A stretch of DNA of 62,325 nt from Amycolatopsis nivea (GTDB lineage Bacteria; Actinomycetota; Actinomycetes; Mycobacteriales; Pseudonocardiaceae). The DNA is taken from positions 238,333 through 300,657 of the forward strand of contig NZ_SDLT01000007.1 in assembly GCF_004522235.1 (NCBI RefSeq). Reading direction: 5' to 3'. The number at the start of each line of letters is the position of its first letter. Positions within the stretch are counted from its first letter, which is position 1. Shown here one piece after another: positions 26,253-34,576 of this stretch. Position numbers and translations under genes: made by a program. Under the pieces are notes generated by a model. That model ran no database searches. It saw nothing but the letters and a program-made list of their open reading frames with translations, and was not told the origin of the DNA.

Positions 26253-26326
26253 CGGGGTGTGGCGCAGCTTGGTAGCGTGCCTCGTTCGGGTCGAGGAGGT
26301 CGTGGGTTCAAATCCCGCCACCCCGA
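26253..26326 (+). tRNA. tRNA-Pro (anticodon CGG)
   Basis: Full cloverleaf: acceptor CGGGGTG (26253-26259) with CACCCCG (26319-26325), D-arm with AGCTTGGTA, anticodon stem CCTCG/CGAGG enclosing TTCGGGT (anticodon CGG, G37 as expected for proline), and T-loop TTCAAAT. CCA is not encoded. It reads CCG, one of the commonest codons here. Confidence 0.95.
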
Positions 26327-26329
26327 CGC

Positions 26330-26373
26330 ATGAAGGCCGGGTAGTCACGAGATCGCGACTACCCGGCCTTCAT
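26330..26373 (+). terminator. Terminator after tRNA-Pro
   Basis: A 17-bp perfect stem (26330-26346 with 26357-26373; outer bases ATGAAGGCCGGG) around a 10-base loop, immediately after the tRNA 3' end. Confidence 0.88.
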
Positions 26374-26580
26374 AGTTTCGCCGCCTTCCCGGGTTCGCCC
26401 GAGGACCGGCAGTGGCCTTGCCCGGCCGGTCCGGAGCTCCCGGCGCAGTGTTCGTCCTTGATCGCCTGCTCCCCGTGCCGATCGCGAAGTCACGATCCGG
26501 GCGTACGCGGAAAGCAATTGCCTTTCTGAGGCAGTGCGAAAATGCGCGGCTCAATTTATCGGCCACGGTATCGTGCCGAA

Positions 26581-26743
26581 ATGCCAGACGACAGCCGGAA
26601 CTTCCGGACTGCGAGAACGGTAATCCTGGTTCTCGGGCTCGCGCTGATCGCATCGGGAATCGCCGCGGTGTGCGGGCTTGTTTTGCGTTGCGCTCGGGGC
26701 GATACCCGTCGTTCTCGCGGCAGCGGGTGTGTTCAGCACGTAG
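26581..26743 (+). pseudogene. Small two-helix membrane gene with frameshift
   Basis: The first frame encodes MPDDSRNF... and a membrane helix TVILVLGLALIASGIAAVCG, then continues into an Arg/Cys-rich tail unlike a protein. Dropping one T from GTTTTG near 26683 continues instead into VALGAIPVVLAAAGVFST and a stop at 26743, a second clean membrane helix. Either a one-base insertion has broken the gene or the base is a sequencing error. TATCGT six bases before the ATG may be the -10 of a leaderless promoter. Function unknown. Confidence 0.5.
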
Positions 26744-27476
26744 CGGTCAACTCTTGCCAGCACTGCTGAAAGTCCCCCACGGCGGCCGTTCTTGCCCAGG
26801 ACCAGGCGGAACGAGCCGCGGAGGTCAGTTGGTCACGCTCGTTCGCGCCGGATTCCGACAGGGCGACGGCCAGCCGGGATTCCATGTAGGCGGCCAAGGA
26901 TCGGTAGGACAGGTCTTCCCGAAAACGAGCGCGTTCGACGATGTCGGTGAATCCTGCGTCGGCGACGTGGGCGGCGATAGCGCGGCCCGCGAAAGGGTCT
27001 CCGCCCGCGCGGCGGCGCACGAGGTAGTAGCCGCGCAGTGCGGCGTCCACGTTTGCTGTTCTGGGCCGGATTTTCGCGCGGCTCCAGTCCGGCGCGGCCA
27101 ACGCCAGCCTGCCTCCAGGGCGCAGGATGCGGCGGATTTCGGTCAGAGCCGCGTGCGGGTCGGACAGATGCTCGAAGAGCGAATGAGAGAACACCACGTC
27201 GATCGATGAAGCCGCAAAGGGAAGTGCGTAGACCGCTCCAGCCACATAGTCCGCTGTCGACGGCAAAGCCGGTTCCGGTGGACAGACGTCGACGCAGACC
27301 ACCCGCACGGCCGGGGTCAGGGCACTGAGAAGCGAACCTTGCCCACAACCCAGGTCCAGGACTCGTGCGCCTGGGGTGAAGAGTGATCGGGCGAACGCGG
27401 CGCGGTCACTCGCTGTGCGCGTGTTCATCGTCGACAGCGCGTCTTGGGCATAGCCCGGCGCGTAACCCTCCAGCAC
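26733..27476 (-). CDS. SAM-dependent class I methyltransferase
   Basis: Class I methyltransferase of 247 residues. Motif I is VLDLGCGQG (about 39-47), the acidic ribose-binding strand is VVCVDVCPP, and FSHSLFEHLSDPHAALTEIRRILRPGG is the methyltransferase-11 type central region. The C-terminal helices are family-variable, so the substrate is unknown. Its end overlaps the convergent frameshifted gene by 11 bp. The GTG start has no clear ribosome binding site. Confidence 0.85.
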   Translation of the reverse strand: MLEGYAPGYAQDALSTMNTRTASDRAAFARSLFTPGARVLDLGCGQGSLLSALTPAVRVVCVDVCPPEPALPSTADYVAGAVYALPFAASSIDVVFSHSLFEHLSDPHAALTEIRRILRPGGRLALAAPDWSRAKIRPRTANVDAALRGYYLVRRRAGGDPFAGRAIAAHVADAGFTDIVERARFREDLSYRSLAAYMESRLAVALSESGANERDQLTSAARSAWSWARTAAVGDFQQCWQELTATC

Positions 27477-27515
27477 CCCGCACAGAGTACGGGTGGAAGG
27501 TGGCAGGATCGAGGG

Positions 27516-29363
27516 GTGAGCACGCAGTCAGGCAACCAAAATCCGCCCGCGGTGGTCCCGGACCGCCTGTTCGACGACCCCGAAGCCGAAAAGCGCTGGC
27601 TGGCGCGGTTCCACGCGCCGCGCATCTCGGTGCCCGAGTGGGCCCGCGACGCGCCTGAGGCCAACGTGTACGTCTCCAACGCCAGTGGCGTATGGGAGGT
27701 TTACGCGTGGGACCGGGCCACCGACAGTCACCGGCGAGTCACCAACCGGCCCAACGGCACCCTGCACGCGACGCCCTCGCCCGACGGAACAGCCATCTGG
27801 TGGTTCGACGACACCGACGGCGACGAGTTCGGGTCCTGGCGCACCCAGCCGTTCGACGGCGACAGTTCCGCGGCGGTCAAAGCACTGCCCGATATTCACG
27901 ACGGATACCCGGCCGGTCTGGAAATCGGCCAGCGAGTGATCGCGGCCGGTGTTTCGACCGACGACGGCAGCGAACTCTTCGCGAAAATCGACGGTGTGAC
28001 CGAGCGGTTCTATCAGCACGCGGACGACGCGGGGATCGCGTCGATGTCGCGCGACGAAAGCCTGCTCGCCATTTCCCATTCCGAGCACGGGGATTCCCGG
28101 CACCCGGCGTTGCGCGTGCTGTCCACTGACGGGTTCGCCACCGTCGCGGAGAAGTGGGACGGCGAAGGAAAAGGCTTGCAGGCACTGGAGTTCTCGCCGC
28201 TGCCGGGCGACCAGCGCGTGCTGGTCCTGCACGAACGCCGCGGTCGCGAAGAACTGCTGGTGTGGGACGTGCAGGCGGACACCGAAACCGAACTGCTGAT
28301 CGATTTGCCCGGCGAGGTCGTCGCGGACTGGTATCCGGACGCACGCGCGTTGCTCGTCGTGCACTTCCATGAGGCGCGTAGTTCGTTGTACCGCTACGAC
28401 CTCGACACCGGCGAACTGTCCGCTGTGGACACTCCGGCCGGACGGATCGGCGGCGCGGGCGTGCGGCCGGACGGGACCATCGAGTACTCGTGGTCCAGCG
28501 CCGCGGAGCCCGCAGCGGTCCGTGCCCGCGCGGCCGACGGCACCGACTCGGTCCTGCTGACGCCGCCGGGCGAGCGCGCGCCGCGTTCGTCGCCGGTCAC
28601 CGACGCGTTCGTCGAGGGGGTCGGCGGCCGGATCCACGCGCTGGTTTCCCGTCCGGCGAATGCTCCCGAAGGCCCGTTGCCGACGGTGTTTTCGCTGCAC
28701 GGCGGCCCGCACGCGGCTGACGAGGACCGGTTCTCCGCCTACCGCGCGACCTGGCTGGACGCCGGATTCGCCGTGGTCGAGGTGAACTACCGCGGCTCCA
28801 CCGGCTACGGCTCGGCGTGGCGCGACGCCATCGAAGGCCGCCCTGGCCTGACCGAACTGGAAGACGTCGCGGCGGTGCACGACTGGGCAGTCGAAAGTGG
28901 ACTGTCCGATAAGGACAAGTGCGTCGTGAACGGCGCTTCGTGGGGCGGATACCTGACCCTGCTGGCGCTGGGCACCCAGCCGACCCGATGGGCCGCCGGC
29001 GTCGCGGGCGTGCCGGTGGCCGACTACGTGGCCGCGTACGAGGACGAGATGGAGCAGCTGCGCTCGTTCGACCGCGCCCTGTTCGGCGGCTCCCCGGCGG
29101 ACGTGCCCGCGGTGTACCGCGAGTGCTCGCCGCTGACGTACGTGGACGCGGTCGCCGCCCCGGTCCTGATCCTGGCCGGCGACAACGACCCGCGCTGCCC
29201 GATCCGGCAGATCGAGAACTACCTGGACCGCCTCGCCAAGCGCGACGCACCCCACGAGTTCTACCGCTACGACGCCGGGCACGGCTCGCTGGTGATCGCC
29301 GAGACGATCAAGCAGACGTCCATCGAGGTGTACTTCGCCTTGCGGGCGCTGGGAATGCGCTGA
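27516..29363 (+). CDS. S9-family prolyl oligopeptidase-like serine peptidase
   Basis: Serine peptidase of the prolyl oligopeptidase (S9) family, 615 residues. Residues up to about 370 form a beta-propeller with PSPDGTAIWWF-type blade repeats; the catalytic alpha/beta domain follows. The nucleophile is in GASWGGYLTLLAL, the Asp in LAGDNDPRCP and the His in YDAGHGSL. HGGPHAADEDRF is the oxyanion region. GTG 27516 follows GGATCGAGGG; the frame is open further upstream across the divergent methyltransferase promoter. No signal peptide, so it probably acts on peptides in the cytoplasm. Confidence 0.92.
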   Translation: MSTQSGNQNPPAVVPDRLFDDPEAEKRWLARFHAPRISVPEWARDAPEANVYVSNASGVWEVYAWDRATDSHRRVTNRPNGTLHATPSPDGTAIWWFDDTDGDEFGSWRTQPFDGDSSAAVKALPDIHDGYPAGLEIGQRVIAAGVSTDDGSELFAKIDGVTERFYQHADDAGIASMSRDESLLAISHSEHGDSRHPALRVLSTDGFATVAEKWDGEGKGLQALEFSPLPGDQRVLVLHERRGREELLVWDVQADTETELLIDLPGEVVADWYPDARALLVVHFHEARSSLYRYDLDTGELSAVDTPAGRIGGAGVRPDGTIEYSWSSAAEPAAVRARAADGTDSVLLTPPGERAPRSSPVTDAFVEGVGGRIHALVSRPANAPEGPLPTVFSLHGGPHAADEDRFSAYRATWLDAGFAVVEVNYRGSTGYGSAWRDAIEGRPGLTELEDVAAVHDWAVESGLSDKDKCVVNGASWGGYLTLLALGTQPTRWAAGVAGVPVADYVAAYEDEMEQLRSFDRALFGGSPADVPAVYRECSPLTYVDAVAAPVLILAGDNDPRCPIRQIENYLDRLAKRDAPHEFYRYDAGHGSLVIAETIKQTSIEVYFALRALGMR

Positions 29364-29393
29364 CGGTTCGGGCCGCCCAGGGGTCTGCCCGGA

Positions 29394-30020
29394 TCACAGC
29401 CCGCGCTTGGCGCCCTTCAACTGCGCCATCGCGGCATCGTCACCCTCGTAAGTCACCTGCACCGCGTCCCGCCCGAAGACGAAAAGCAGCAGTTCCACCG
29501 GCTCGCCCACCACCGTGACCACCGGGGCGCCCGACTTCACCGAAGCCGACTGGCCGTCCGGGGTCCGCAGCACCACCCCGACCGGGGACTTGCGCAGGTT
29601 CAGCTTCGCCGTCCGCGTCGCGAGCCGCCACGCCGCCCCGTCCCGCGACGGATCGGCCGGGCGCGGGGTCCAATCCGGTTGTGCCCGGCGGACATCCTCG
29701 TGGTGCACCAGGAACTCGGCGCTGTTCGTCGCCTCGTCCACCGGGCCGATGGACGTCGGCCAGAACCGGGACGGGCCTCGGCGGACCTGGGCGACCAGGT
29801 CGTCCCACGGACGCGCCGCGACGCCGTCCTGCACCTTCTGCGTGTGCCCGGCCAGCGCGGGCACGACGATCCCCGGCATCGCGTCCGGCCGGTGCTCCCG
29901 CACGACCAGATGCGCGGCCAGGTCCCGCGTCTGCCAGCCCTCGCACAGGGTCGGGGCATCCGGGCCGAGCTGCTCGAAGAGGTCGCTCAGCGCTTGGCGT
30001 TCATCCTTGGCAAGGCCCAT
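29394..30020 (-). CDS. TIGR03085-family metal-binding protein
   Basis: Protein of 208 residues in the TIGR03085 group of the DinB/mycothiol-dependent maleylpyruvate isomerase fold. CEGWQTRDLAAHLVVREHRPD (about 26-46) and the His pair in FLVHHEDVRRAQ (about 104-115) are the metal-ligand regions; the C-terminal half is the sterol-carrier-like TIGR03085 domain. The ATG follows TAACCT by seven bases, so the message is likely leaderless. It converges on the S9 peptidase. Confidence 0.87.
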   Translation of the reverse strand: MGLAKDERQALSDLFEQLGPDAPTLCEGWQTRDLAAHLVVREHRPDAMPGIVVPALAGHTQKVQDGVAARPWDDLVAQVRRGPSRFWPTSIGPVDEATNSAEFLVHHEDVRRAQPDWTPRPADPSRDGAAWRLATRTAKLNLRKSPVGVVLRTPDGQSASVKSGAPVVTVVGEPVELLLFVFGRDAVQVTYEGDDAAMAQLKGAKRGL

Positions 30021-30027
30021 GTCAGCT

Positions 30028-30042
30028 AGGTTACTCGCCAGT
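30028..30042 (-). promoter_or_regulatory. Leaderless promoter with ACT-N4-AGT operator, copy B
   Basis: Minus-strand ACTGGCGAGTAACCT. TAACCT (30033-30028) is the -10 box seven bases before the ATG at 30020, and ACT-GGCG-AGT is a small palindrome over it. The same 15-mer with one change lies at 33304-33318 before the esterase. A TetR-type repressor may control both. Confidence 0.55.
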
Positions 30043-31433
30043 TAATGGTGGAAACCGGTCGACGTGGCCGGGTCGTGCTGCGGGGACGGCTGCCGGTTCA
30101 GTTCCGGAAGGATCCGCTTCAGGTCGCCGAGCAGCAGGTCAGCCAGGTCGTGGGTGAAGCCGTTGCGGACGACGACGCGCAGGACCGCCAGGTCGGTGCG
30201 GTTGTCCGGGAACGTGTACGCGGGCACGAGCCAGCCGCGTTCGCGGAGGCGGCGGGACACGTCGAAGACGTCGAACGAGGTGACATCCGAACGGGTGGTG
30301 AAGGCGAATACCGGCAGCTGGTCGCCGCGGGTGAGCAGTTCGAACGGCCCCAGTTTGGAGATCTCCTCGGCCAGGTAGGTCGCCACGTCGCGGGAAGCTT
30401 GTTGCACCACACGGAAACCTTCGCGGCCCAGCCGGACGAACGTGTAGTACTGCGCGGCGACTTCCGAACCGGGGCGGGAGAAGTTGAGCGCGAAGGTTGG
30501 CATGTCGCCGCCGAGGTAATTGACGTTGAACACCAGTTCCTCGGGCAGCGCCGCCTTGTCGCGCCACACCACCCAGCCGACGCCGGGGTACACGAGGCCG
30601 TATTTGTGCCCGGAGGTGTTGATCGACGCGACGCGCGGCAGCCGGAAGTCCCACTCCAGGTCCTCGTCGAGGAACGGGGCGATCATCGCGCCGGACGCGC
30701 CGTCGACGTGCACCGGAATGTCCCAGCCGGTTCGCTCCTGCAGCGCGTCGAGGGCGGCCGCGCCCTCGGCGACCGGCTCGTAGCTGCCGTCGAAGGTCGA
30801 GCCGAGGATCGCGACGACGCCGATGGTGTTCTCGTCGCAGAGCTTCACCGCTTCTTCCGCGGACAGGTGGTACCGGTCGCCCTGCATCGGCACCAGGCGC
30901 GGCTCGACTTCCCAGTACTCGCAGAACTTTTCCCAGCACACCTGGACGTTGACGCCCATCACCAGGTTCGGCTTCCCGGTGCGGCCCAGTTTCGACCAGC
31001 GGCGCTTCAACGCCATTCCGGCGAGCATGCACGCCTCGGACGACCCGGTGGTCGAGCAGCCCATGATGTCGGCGGGATCCGGCGCGTGCCACAGGTCGGC
31101 GAGGATGTTGACGCAGCGCCGCTCGAGTTCCGCGGTCTGCGGGTACTCGTCCTTGTCGATCATGTTCTTGTCGACGCACTCGGCCATCAGCTCGCGCGCC
31201 TGCGGCTCCATCCACGTCGTGACGAACGTGGCGAGGTTGAGCCGCGCGTTGCCGTCGAGCATCAGCTCGTCGCGCACCAGCTGCAGCGCCGTGTCCGGCG
31301 GCAGCGAATCGTCCCGCAGCCGGTCGCGCGGCATCGTGAAGTCCGCGGCGAGCGCCGGATTGCTCCCCGCGTACAACGGATTCGTGCCGGTCTTCCGGTC
31401 TGCCCGATCTTGTTTCCCCTGATGCAGCACCAT
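30042..31433 (-). CDS. Glutamate decarboxylase
   Basis: PLP-dependent group II decarboxylase making GABA from glutamate and consuming a proton, an acid-resistance function. 463 residues, the size of GadA/GadB. PLP features: GCSTTGSSEACMLAG (about 120-134), HVDGASGAM and the Schiff-base lysine in SINTSGHKYGLVYPGVGW. The Trp/Glu-rich N-terminus (WMEPQARELMAE) is family-typical. ATG 31433 is preceded by GTAGG about eight bases upstream; an ATG eight codons further up is possible. No GABA antiporter is nearby. Confidence 0.93.
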   Translation of the reverse strand: MVLHQGKQDRADRKTGTNPLYAGSNPALAADFTMPRDRLRDDSLPPDTALQLVRDELMLDGNARLNLATFVTTWMEPQARELMAECVDKNMIDKDEYPQTAELERRCVNILADLWHAPDPADIMGCSTTGSSEACMLAGMALKRRWSKLGRTGKPNLVMGVNVQVCWEKFCEYWEVEPRLVPMQGDRYHLSAEEAVKLCDENTIGVVAILGSTFDGSYEPVAEGAAALDALQERTGWDIPVHVDGASGAMIAPFLDEDLEWDFRLPRVASINTSGHKYGLVYPGVGWVVWRDKAALPEELVFNVNYLGGDMPTFALNFSRPGSEVAAQYYTFVRLGREGFRVVQQASRDVATYLAEEISKLGPFELLTRGDQLPVFAFTTRSDVTSFDVFDVSRRLRERGWLVPAYTFPDNRTDLAVLRVVVRNGFTHDLADLLLGDLKRILPELNRQPSPQHDPATSTGFHH

Positions 31434-31478
31434 GTCAGCGAACCTACTGCCGGGCACCCGCGACGACCACCGGATGAA

Positions 31479-31515
31479 CGAAAAGCCGTCCGCGACAACG
31501 GCGGACGGCTTTTCG
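31479..31515. terminator. Hairpin between dps and the decarboxylase
   Basis: CGAAAAGCCGTCCGC (31479-31493) pairs perfectly with 31501-31515; the loop is seven bases. Fourteen bases beyond the dps stop on the minus strand, followed by bases that do not form a T-run. Confidence 0.85.
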
Positions 31516-31529
31516 TCAGGCGGCGCGGG

Positions 31530-32006
31530 TCAGGCCTGCTGCGCCTGCCACATCCAGTGCGCCTCTTCCAGCGCGCGGGTGATCTCGATGAGCAGGTCCT
31601 GCGTCACGAGGTCGCTCTTGTCGGTCTCGTCGATGCGCTTGCGGAGCCGTTCGATCAGCGCCGCGAGCGTGTCGACGATCGCCGCGATGGTCGATTCGAC
31701 GGACTGCCAGTTGTCCGGGTACTCCGGCGCACCGGAGGTCGCCACGACGGTTTTCGCCTTGCCGTTGGGCGAAACCCCGATCGCGGCGGCGCGCTCGGCC
31801 ACCTCGTCGACGTACTGCCGCGCGGTCGACACCAGCTCGTCGAGCTGCAGGTGCGCGCTGCGGAAGTTCTGGCCCACTACGTTCCAGTGCGCCTGCTTCG
31901 CGATCAGCGAGAGGTCGATCAGGTCGGCGAGCGTCGCCTGCAGCGCGTTGCCGGTGATCTCCTTGTCGGATTCGGAAAGCGGGCTCTTGATCGGGGAAGT
32001 GGTCAT
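31530..32006 (-). CDS. Dps-family ferritin-like protein
   Basis: DNA-binding protein from starved cells, 158 residues; forms dodecamers that oxidise and store iron and protect DNA. Ferroxidase ligands are in KQAHWNVVGQNFRSAHLQLDELV (His near 40, His near 52, Asp/Glu near 56). It ends with a short Gln/Ala tail. Start ATG 32006 is preceded by AGGAGGG. It lies 26 bp after ohr on the same strand, and the pair plus the FMN reductase forms an oxidative-stress group. Confidence 0.92.
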   Translation of the reverse strand: MTTSPIKSPLSESDKEITGNALQATLADLIDLSLIAKQAHWNVVGQNFRSAHLQLDELVSTARQYVDEVAERAAAIGVSPNGKAKTVVATSGAPEYPDNWQSVESTIAAIVDTLAALIERLRKRIDETDKSDLVTQDLLIEITRALEEAHWMWQAQQA

Positions 32007-32032
32007 CTCGGGTGTCCCTCCTCTGTCTTGGG

Positions 32033-32455
32033 TCAGACGGTGGTGGTCAGCTCCACCTCGATGTTGCCGCGGGTCGCGTTGGAGTACGGGCAGACCTGGT
32101 GCGCCTGCTCGACCAGCTGGTCGGCGTCGGCCTTCGCCAAACCGGGCAGCGAAACGTCAAGGCGCACGCCGAGCTGGAACCCGACGTCCTTCTTGAACAC
32201 GCTCACCGAACCGGTCACCGTCGCGGCGGGCAGCGCGACCTTCGCCTGCCGGGCCACGGCCTGCAGCGCGCTCAGGAAGCACGCGGAGTACCCCGCGGCG
32301 AACAGCTGCTCCGGGTTGGTCTTGTCGCCGCCGGGACCGCCCATTTCCTTGGGGATCGCCAGCGACTCGTCCAGCACGCCGTCCGAGGACGTCACGTCGC
32401 CGTTGCGGCCTTCTCCTCGCGCGGTCGCGACGGCGGTGTAAATCGGCTCGGCCAT
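32033..32455 (-). CDS. Organic hydroperoxide resistance protein (Ohr/OsmC)
   Basis: Thiol peroxidase of the Ohr branch of OsmC proteins, 140 residues. The reactive cysteine is in AAGYSACFLSAL (about residue 59) and the resolving one in HQVCPYSNATRGN (about 121), a spacing typical of Ohr. ATG 32455 is preceded by GAGGTAA. No OhrR (MarR family) gene is adjacent. Confidence 0.92.
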   Translation of the reverse strand: MAEPIYTAVATARGEGRNGDVTSSDGVLDESLAIPKEMGGPGGDKTNPEQLFAAGYSACFLSALQAVARQAKVALPAATVTGSVSVFKKDVGFQLGVRLDVSLPGLAKADADQLVEQAHQVCPYSNATRGNIEVELTTTV

Positions 32456-32588
32456 GCGTGTTACCTCCTCATCGGGGACGCCTCCGGAGTCAGCGTCGCA
32501 ATGAGTTCAACGCCCCGCATCCGCGGAACCGTGCCCCGGCATGGCAGTCATCACCCCGGGAATAACCGGGATTCGAGGAGGGGAAACC

Positions 32589-33161
32589 TCAGCGTGAGCG
32601 AAGCAACGCGTGCTCCGCGACCTGCTCCCCGATGAGCCGCAACGTGCGGACGCTCTTCTCGTCGGACGCGCCGCCGCCCTCGTCGAATTTCGTCTCGGCG
32701 GAGTTGATCGAACCACCCAGCGGGGTGGACCAGCCGCGCAACGCGTGCGTGATCGTGCGGAGCTGTTCGAGCGTGGTGACCGCGGCCTGCCAGCCGTACG
32801 CGACGGCGGCGAGCCCCACCGCGCGGCCGTCGAGGTAGGGGCGGGTGTCCTCGCGGAGGTCTTCGATGTAGTCCAGGGCGTTCTTGACCAGCCCGGACAG
32901 CCCGCCGTGGTAACCGGGCGAGACGACGATGAGCCCGTCCGCCTGGCGCACGCCCTCGATGAGCTTCCGCGCGCGTTCGTCCCGCTCCGGGGTCGCGGTG
33001 TCGTAGAACGGAAGGACCAGCTCCGGACCGGGGATCAGCTCGGTCACGACGCCGCGTTCCTCGGCGGCGGCGAGCGCGATGCGCAACGCGCGCTCGGATT
33101 GCGAGCCCTCGCGCAGCGAGCCGCCAATGCCCAGCACCTTGACCTTTTGTCCCGAAGTCAC
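32589..33161 (-). CDS. NADPH-dependent FMN reductase
   Basis: Flavodoxin-like FMN reductase, 190 residues. The phosphate-binding loop is IGGSLREGSQSERAL (about 12-26), and SPGYHGGLSGLVKNALDY is the flavin/active-site segment (about 81-98). The GTG at 33161 has CGGAAGTG-like sequence upstream but no strong ribosome binding site. Related enzymes supply reduced flavin or reduce quinones, fitting the neighbouring stress genes. Confidence 0.88.
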   Translation of the reverse strand: MTSGQKVKVLGIGGSLREGSQSERALRIALAAAEERGVVTELIPGPELVLPFYDTATPERDERARKLIEGVRQADGLIVVSPGYHGGLSGLVKNALDYIEDLREDTRPYLDGRAVGLAAVAYGWQAAVTTLEQLRTITHALRGWSTPLGGSINSAETKFDEGGGASDEKSVRTLRLIGEQVAEHALLRSR

Positions 33162-33174
33162 TTCCGACCTTCCT

Positions 33175-33212
33175 CCCCACCACCACCCTCAACGGAGTGG
33201 CTGCGCCACGCT
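33175..33212 (+). repeat. 38-bp hairpin repeat, copy 2
   Basis: Matches 892-929 at 35 of 38 positions. Its stem is GTGGC-TGC-GCCAC, so the C-to-T change on one side is balanced by G-to-A on the other. It lies between the divergent FMN reductase and esterase genes, so it is not acting as a 3' terminator for either in the usual way. Confidence 0.75.
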
Positions 33213-33303
33213 GGCCTGTTTTGAGGCTAACCCCTCCACCTAACTGGAGGACCAGGATCTGAGACGGAGGCCTGGGTCACACACCGACTGGACCAACGTA
33301 CCT

Positions 33304-33318
33304 ACTGGCAAGTAACCT
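33304..33318 (+). promoter_or_regulatory. ACT-N4-AGT operator with -10 box, copy A
   Basis: ACTGGCAAGTAACCT, one base different from the promoter before the TIGR03085 gene. TAACCT (33313-33318) would start transcription near 33325, giving a short leader before the esterase. Confidence 0.55.
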
Positions 33319-33346
33319 CGGCTCATCCGGCGTTCGAGGAGGAACG

Positions 33347-34399
33347 ATGGCCATTCCGCTGCAGATCCGCGCCCAGGCTGCCGCCGCGCAGTTGCTGTTC
33401 TGGCTGCCCAGGCCGGTGCGCAGGCTGATCGCCGGAGCACCGCTGCGGCTGGACGGCCAGGAGCTCGCCCTCGACGCCCAGTTGCTGCTGCGGTTGCAGA
33501 AGCTCTCCGGTGCTTCGCTGGTCAACGGGTCGGTCGAGCGGTCCCGGGCGCTGCTGGAAGCGAGCCAGCACCTGGTCAACGGCAAACGGATCGACCCGGT
33601 CGCGACCCGCGACGTCGCCATCCCGTCCGGCGACGCGTCCCTCGAAGCCACCCTCTACACCCCGGCCGGCCTGCCGGAACCGTCGCCGCTGCTGGTGTTC
33701 TTCCACGGCGGCGGATGGGTCATCGGCAGCCGGGCCACGCACGACAACGCCGCGCGCTACCTCGCGAAACACGCCGGGGTCCGGGTGCTGTCGGTGGAGT
33801 ACCGGCTCGCGCCGGAATGCCCGTTCCCCGGACCGGTGGAGGACGCGCTGGCCGCGTTCGACTACGCGCACGCCAAGGCGGCCGACCTCGGCGCGGACCC
33901 GGACCGGATCGCGGTGGGCGGCGACAGCGCGGGCGGCAACCTGTCCGCCGTCGTCGCACTGGAGGCGACCCGGCGGGGCGGACCGGCCCCCGCGTTCCAG
34001 CTGTTGATCTACCCGGCGGTCGACTTCACTACGCGACGCCGGTCTCGCGAACTGTTCGGCGAAGACCTCTTCCTCACCGACGAGGCGATGGTGTGGTTCG
34101 AGGGGCATTACGCGCCGGAGGGCGTCGACAAAGCCGACCCACGGATGTCGCCTTTGCTCGCGTCTGACCACAGTGGACTCCCGCCCGCCTACATCGTCAC
34201 CGCGGGCTTCGACCCGCTGCGCGACGAAGGCGAGGCGTACGCGGAAAAACTGCGTGCGGCGGGCGTTCCGGTGGCGGTCAGCAGGCAGGCCGACCTGATC
34301 CACGGATTCCTCAACTTCGCCGGAGTGGGGACCCGGTTCCGCGAGGCGATCGCGGAGATGGCGGGCGCGCTGCGGGTGGGGCTCGCCAAGCGCTCGTGA
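33347..34399 (+). CDS. HSL-family alpha/beta hydrolase (esterase/lipase)
   Basis: Esterase of the hormone-sensitive lipase family, 350 residues. HGGGWVIGS (about 125-133) is the oxyanion motif; the nucleophile Ser is in GGDSAGGNLSAV (about 196), Asp in TAGFDPLRDEG and His in LIHGFLNFAG. A helical cap (1-90) precedes the core. GAGGAGG lies six bases before the ATG. The last codons are duplicated downstream (34441-34484). Likely acts on short-chain acyl esters; the natural substrate is unknown. Confidence 0.92.
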   Translation: MAIPLQIRAQAAAAQLLFWLPRPVRRLIAGAPLRLDGQELALDAQLLLRLQKLSGASLVNGSVERSRALLEASQHLVNGKRIDPVATRDVAIPSGDASLEATLYTPAGLPEPSPLLVFFHGGGWVIGSRATHDNAARYLAKHAGVRVLSVEYRLAPECPFPGPVEDALAAFDYAHAKAADLGADPDRIAVGGDSAGGNLSAVVALEATRRGGPAPAFQLLIYPAVDFTTRRRSRELFGEDLFLTDEAMVWFEGHYAPEGVDKADPRMSPLLASDHSGLPPAYIVTAGFDPLRDEGEAYAEKLRAAGVPVAVSRQADLIHGFLNFAGVGTRFREAIAEMAGALRVGLAKRS

Positions 34400-34484
34400 G
34401 CGGGGTTGCCGGTTAGGACGGATGCCCGAGCGCGGACACGCTGCGAGCGGGGCACGCCAACCGCTTGTGAGCGGGGTTGTCGGT
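34370..34484 (+). repeat. Duplicated 3' end of the esterase gene
   Basis: Bases 34370-34413, covering the last nine codons and stop, recur at 34441-34484 with 38 of 44 identical, a period of 71. The copy still reads as codons to a TGA (LRAGHANRL) but has no gene in front of it. It looks like a decayed tandem duplication. Confidence 0.7.
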
Positions 34485-34515
34485 CAACATTCAACATCCG
34501 AACCCGGACATGGAA

Positions 34516-34549
34516 CGGAGCCTGGCGCGGCGAACCGCACCAGGCTCCG
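34516..34549. terminator. Terminator between convergent genes
   Basis: GGAGCCTGG (34517-34525) with CCAGGCTCC (34540-34548), closed inside by GCGG/CCGC and a CGAA loop; single mismatched C and A separate the two helices. Confidence 0.75.
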
Positions 34550-34576
34550 GGCCTTTCCCCCTCCCCGTCAGGCCGT

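Noticed and set aside
30045..32441. 798-codon frame on the plus strand
   Set aside because: Antisense to glutamate decarboxylase, dps and ohr, all with clear motifs. A typical high-GC shadow frame.
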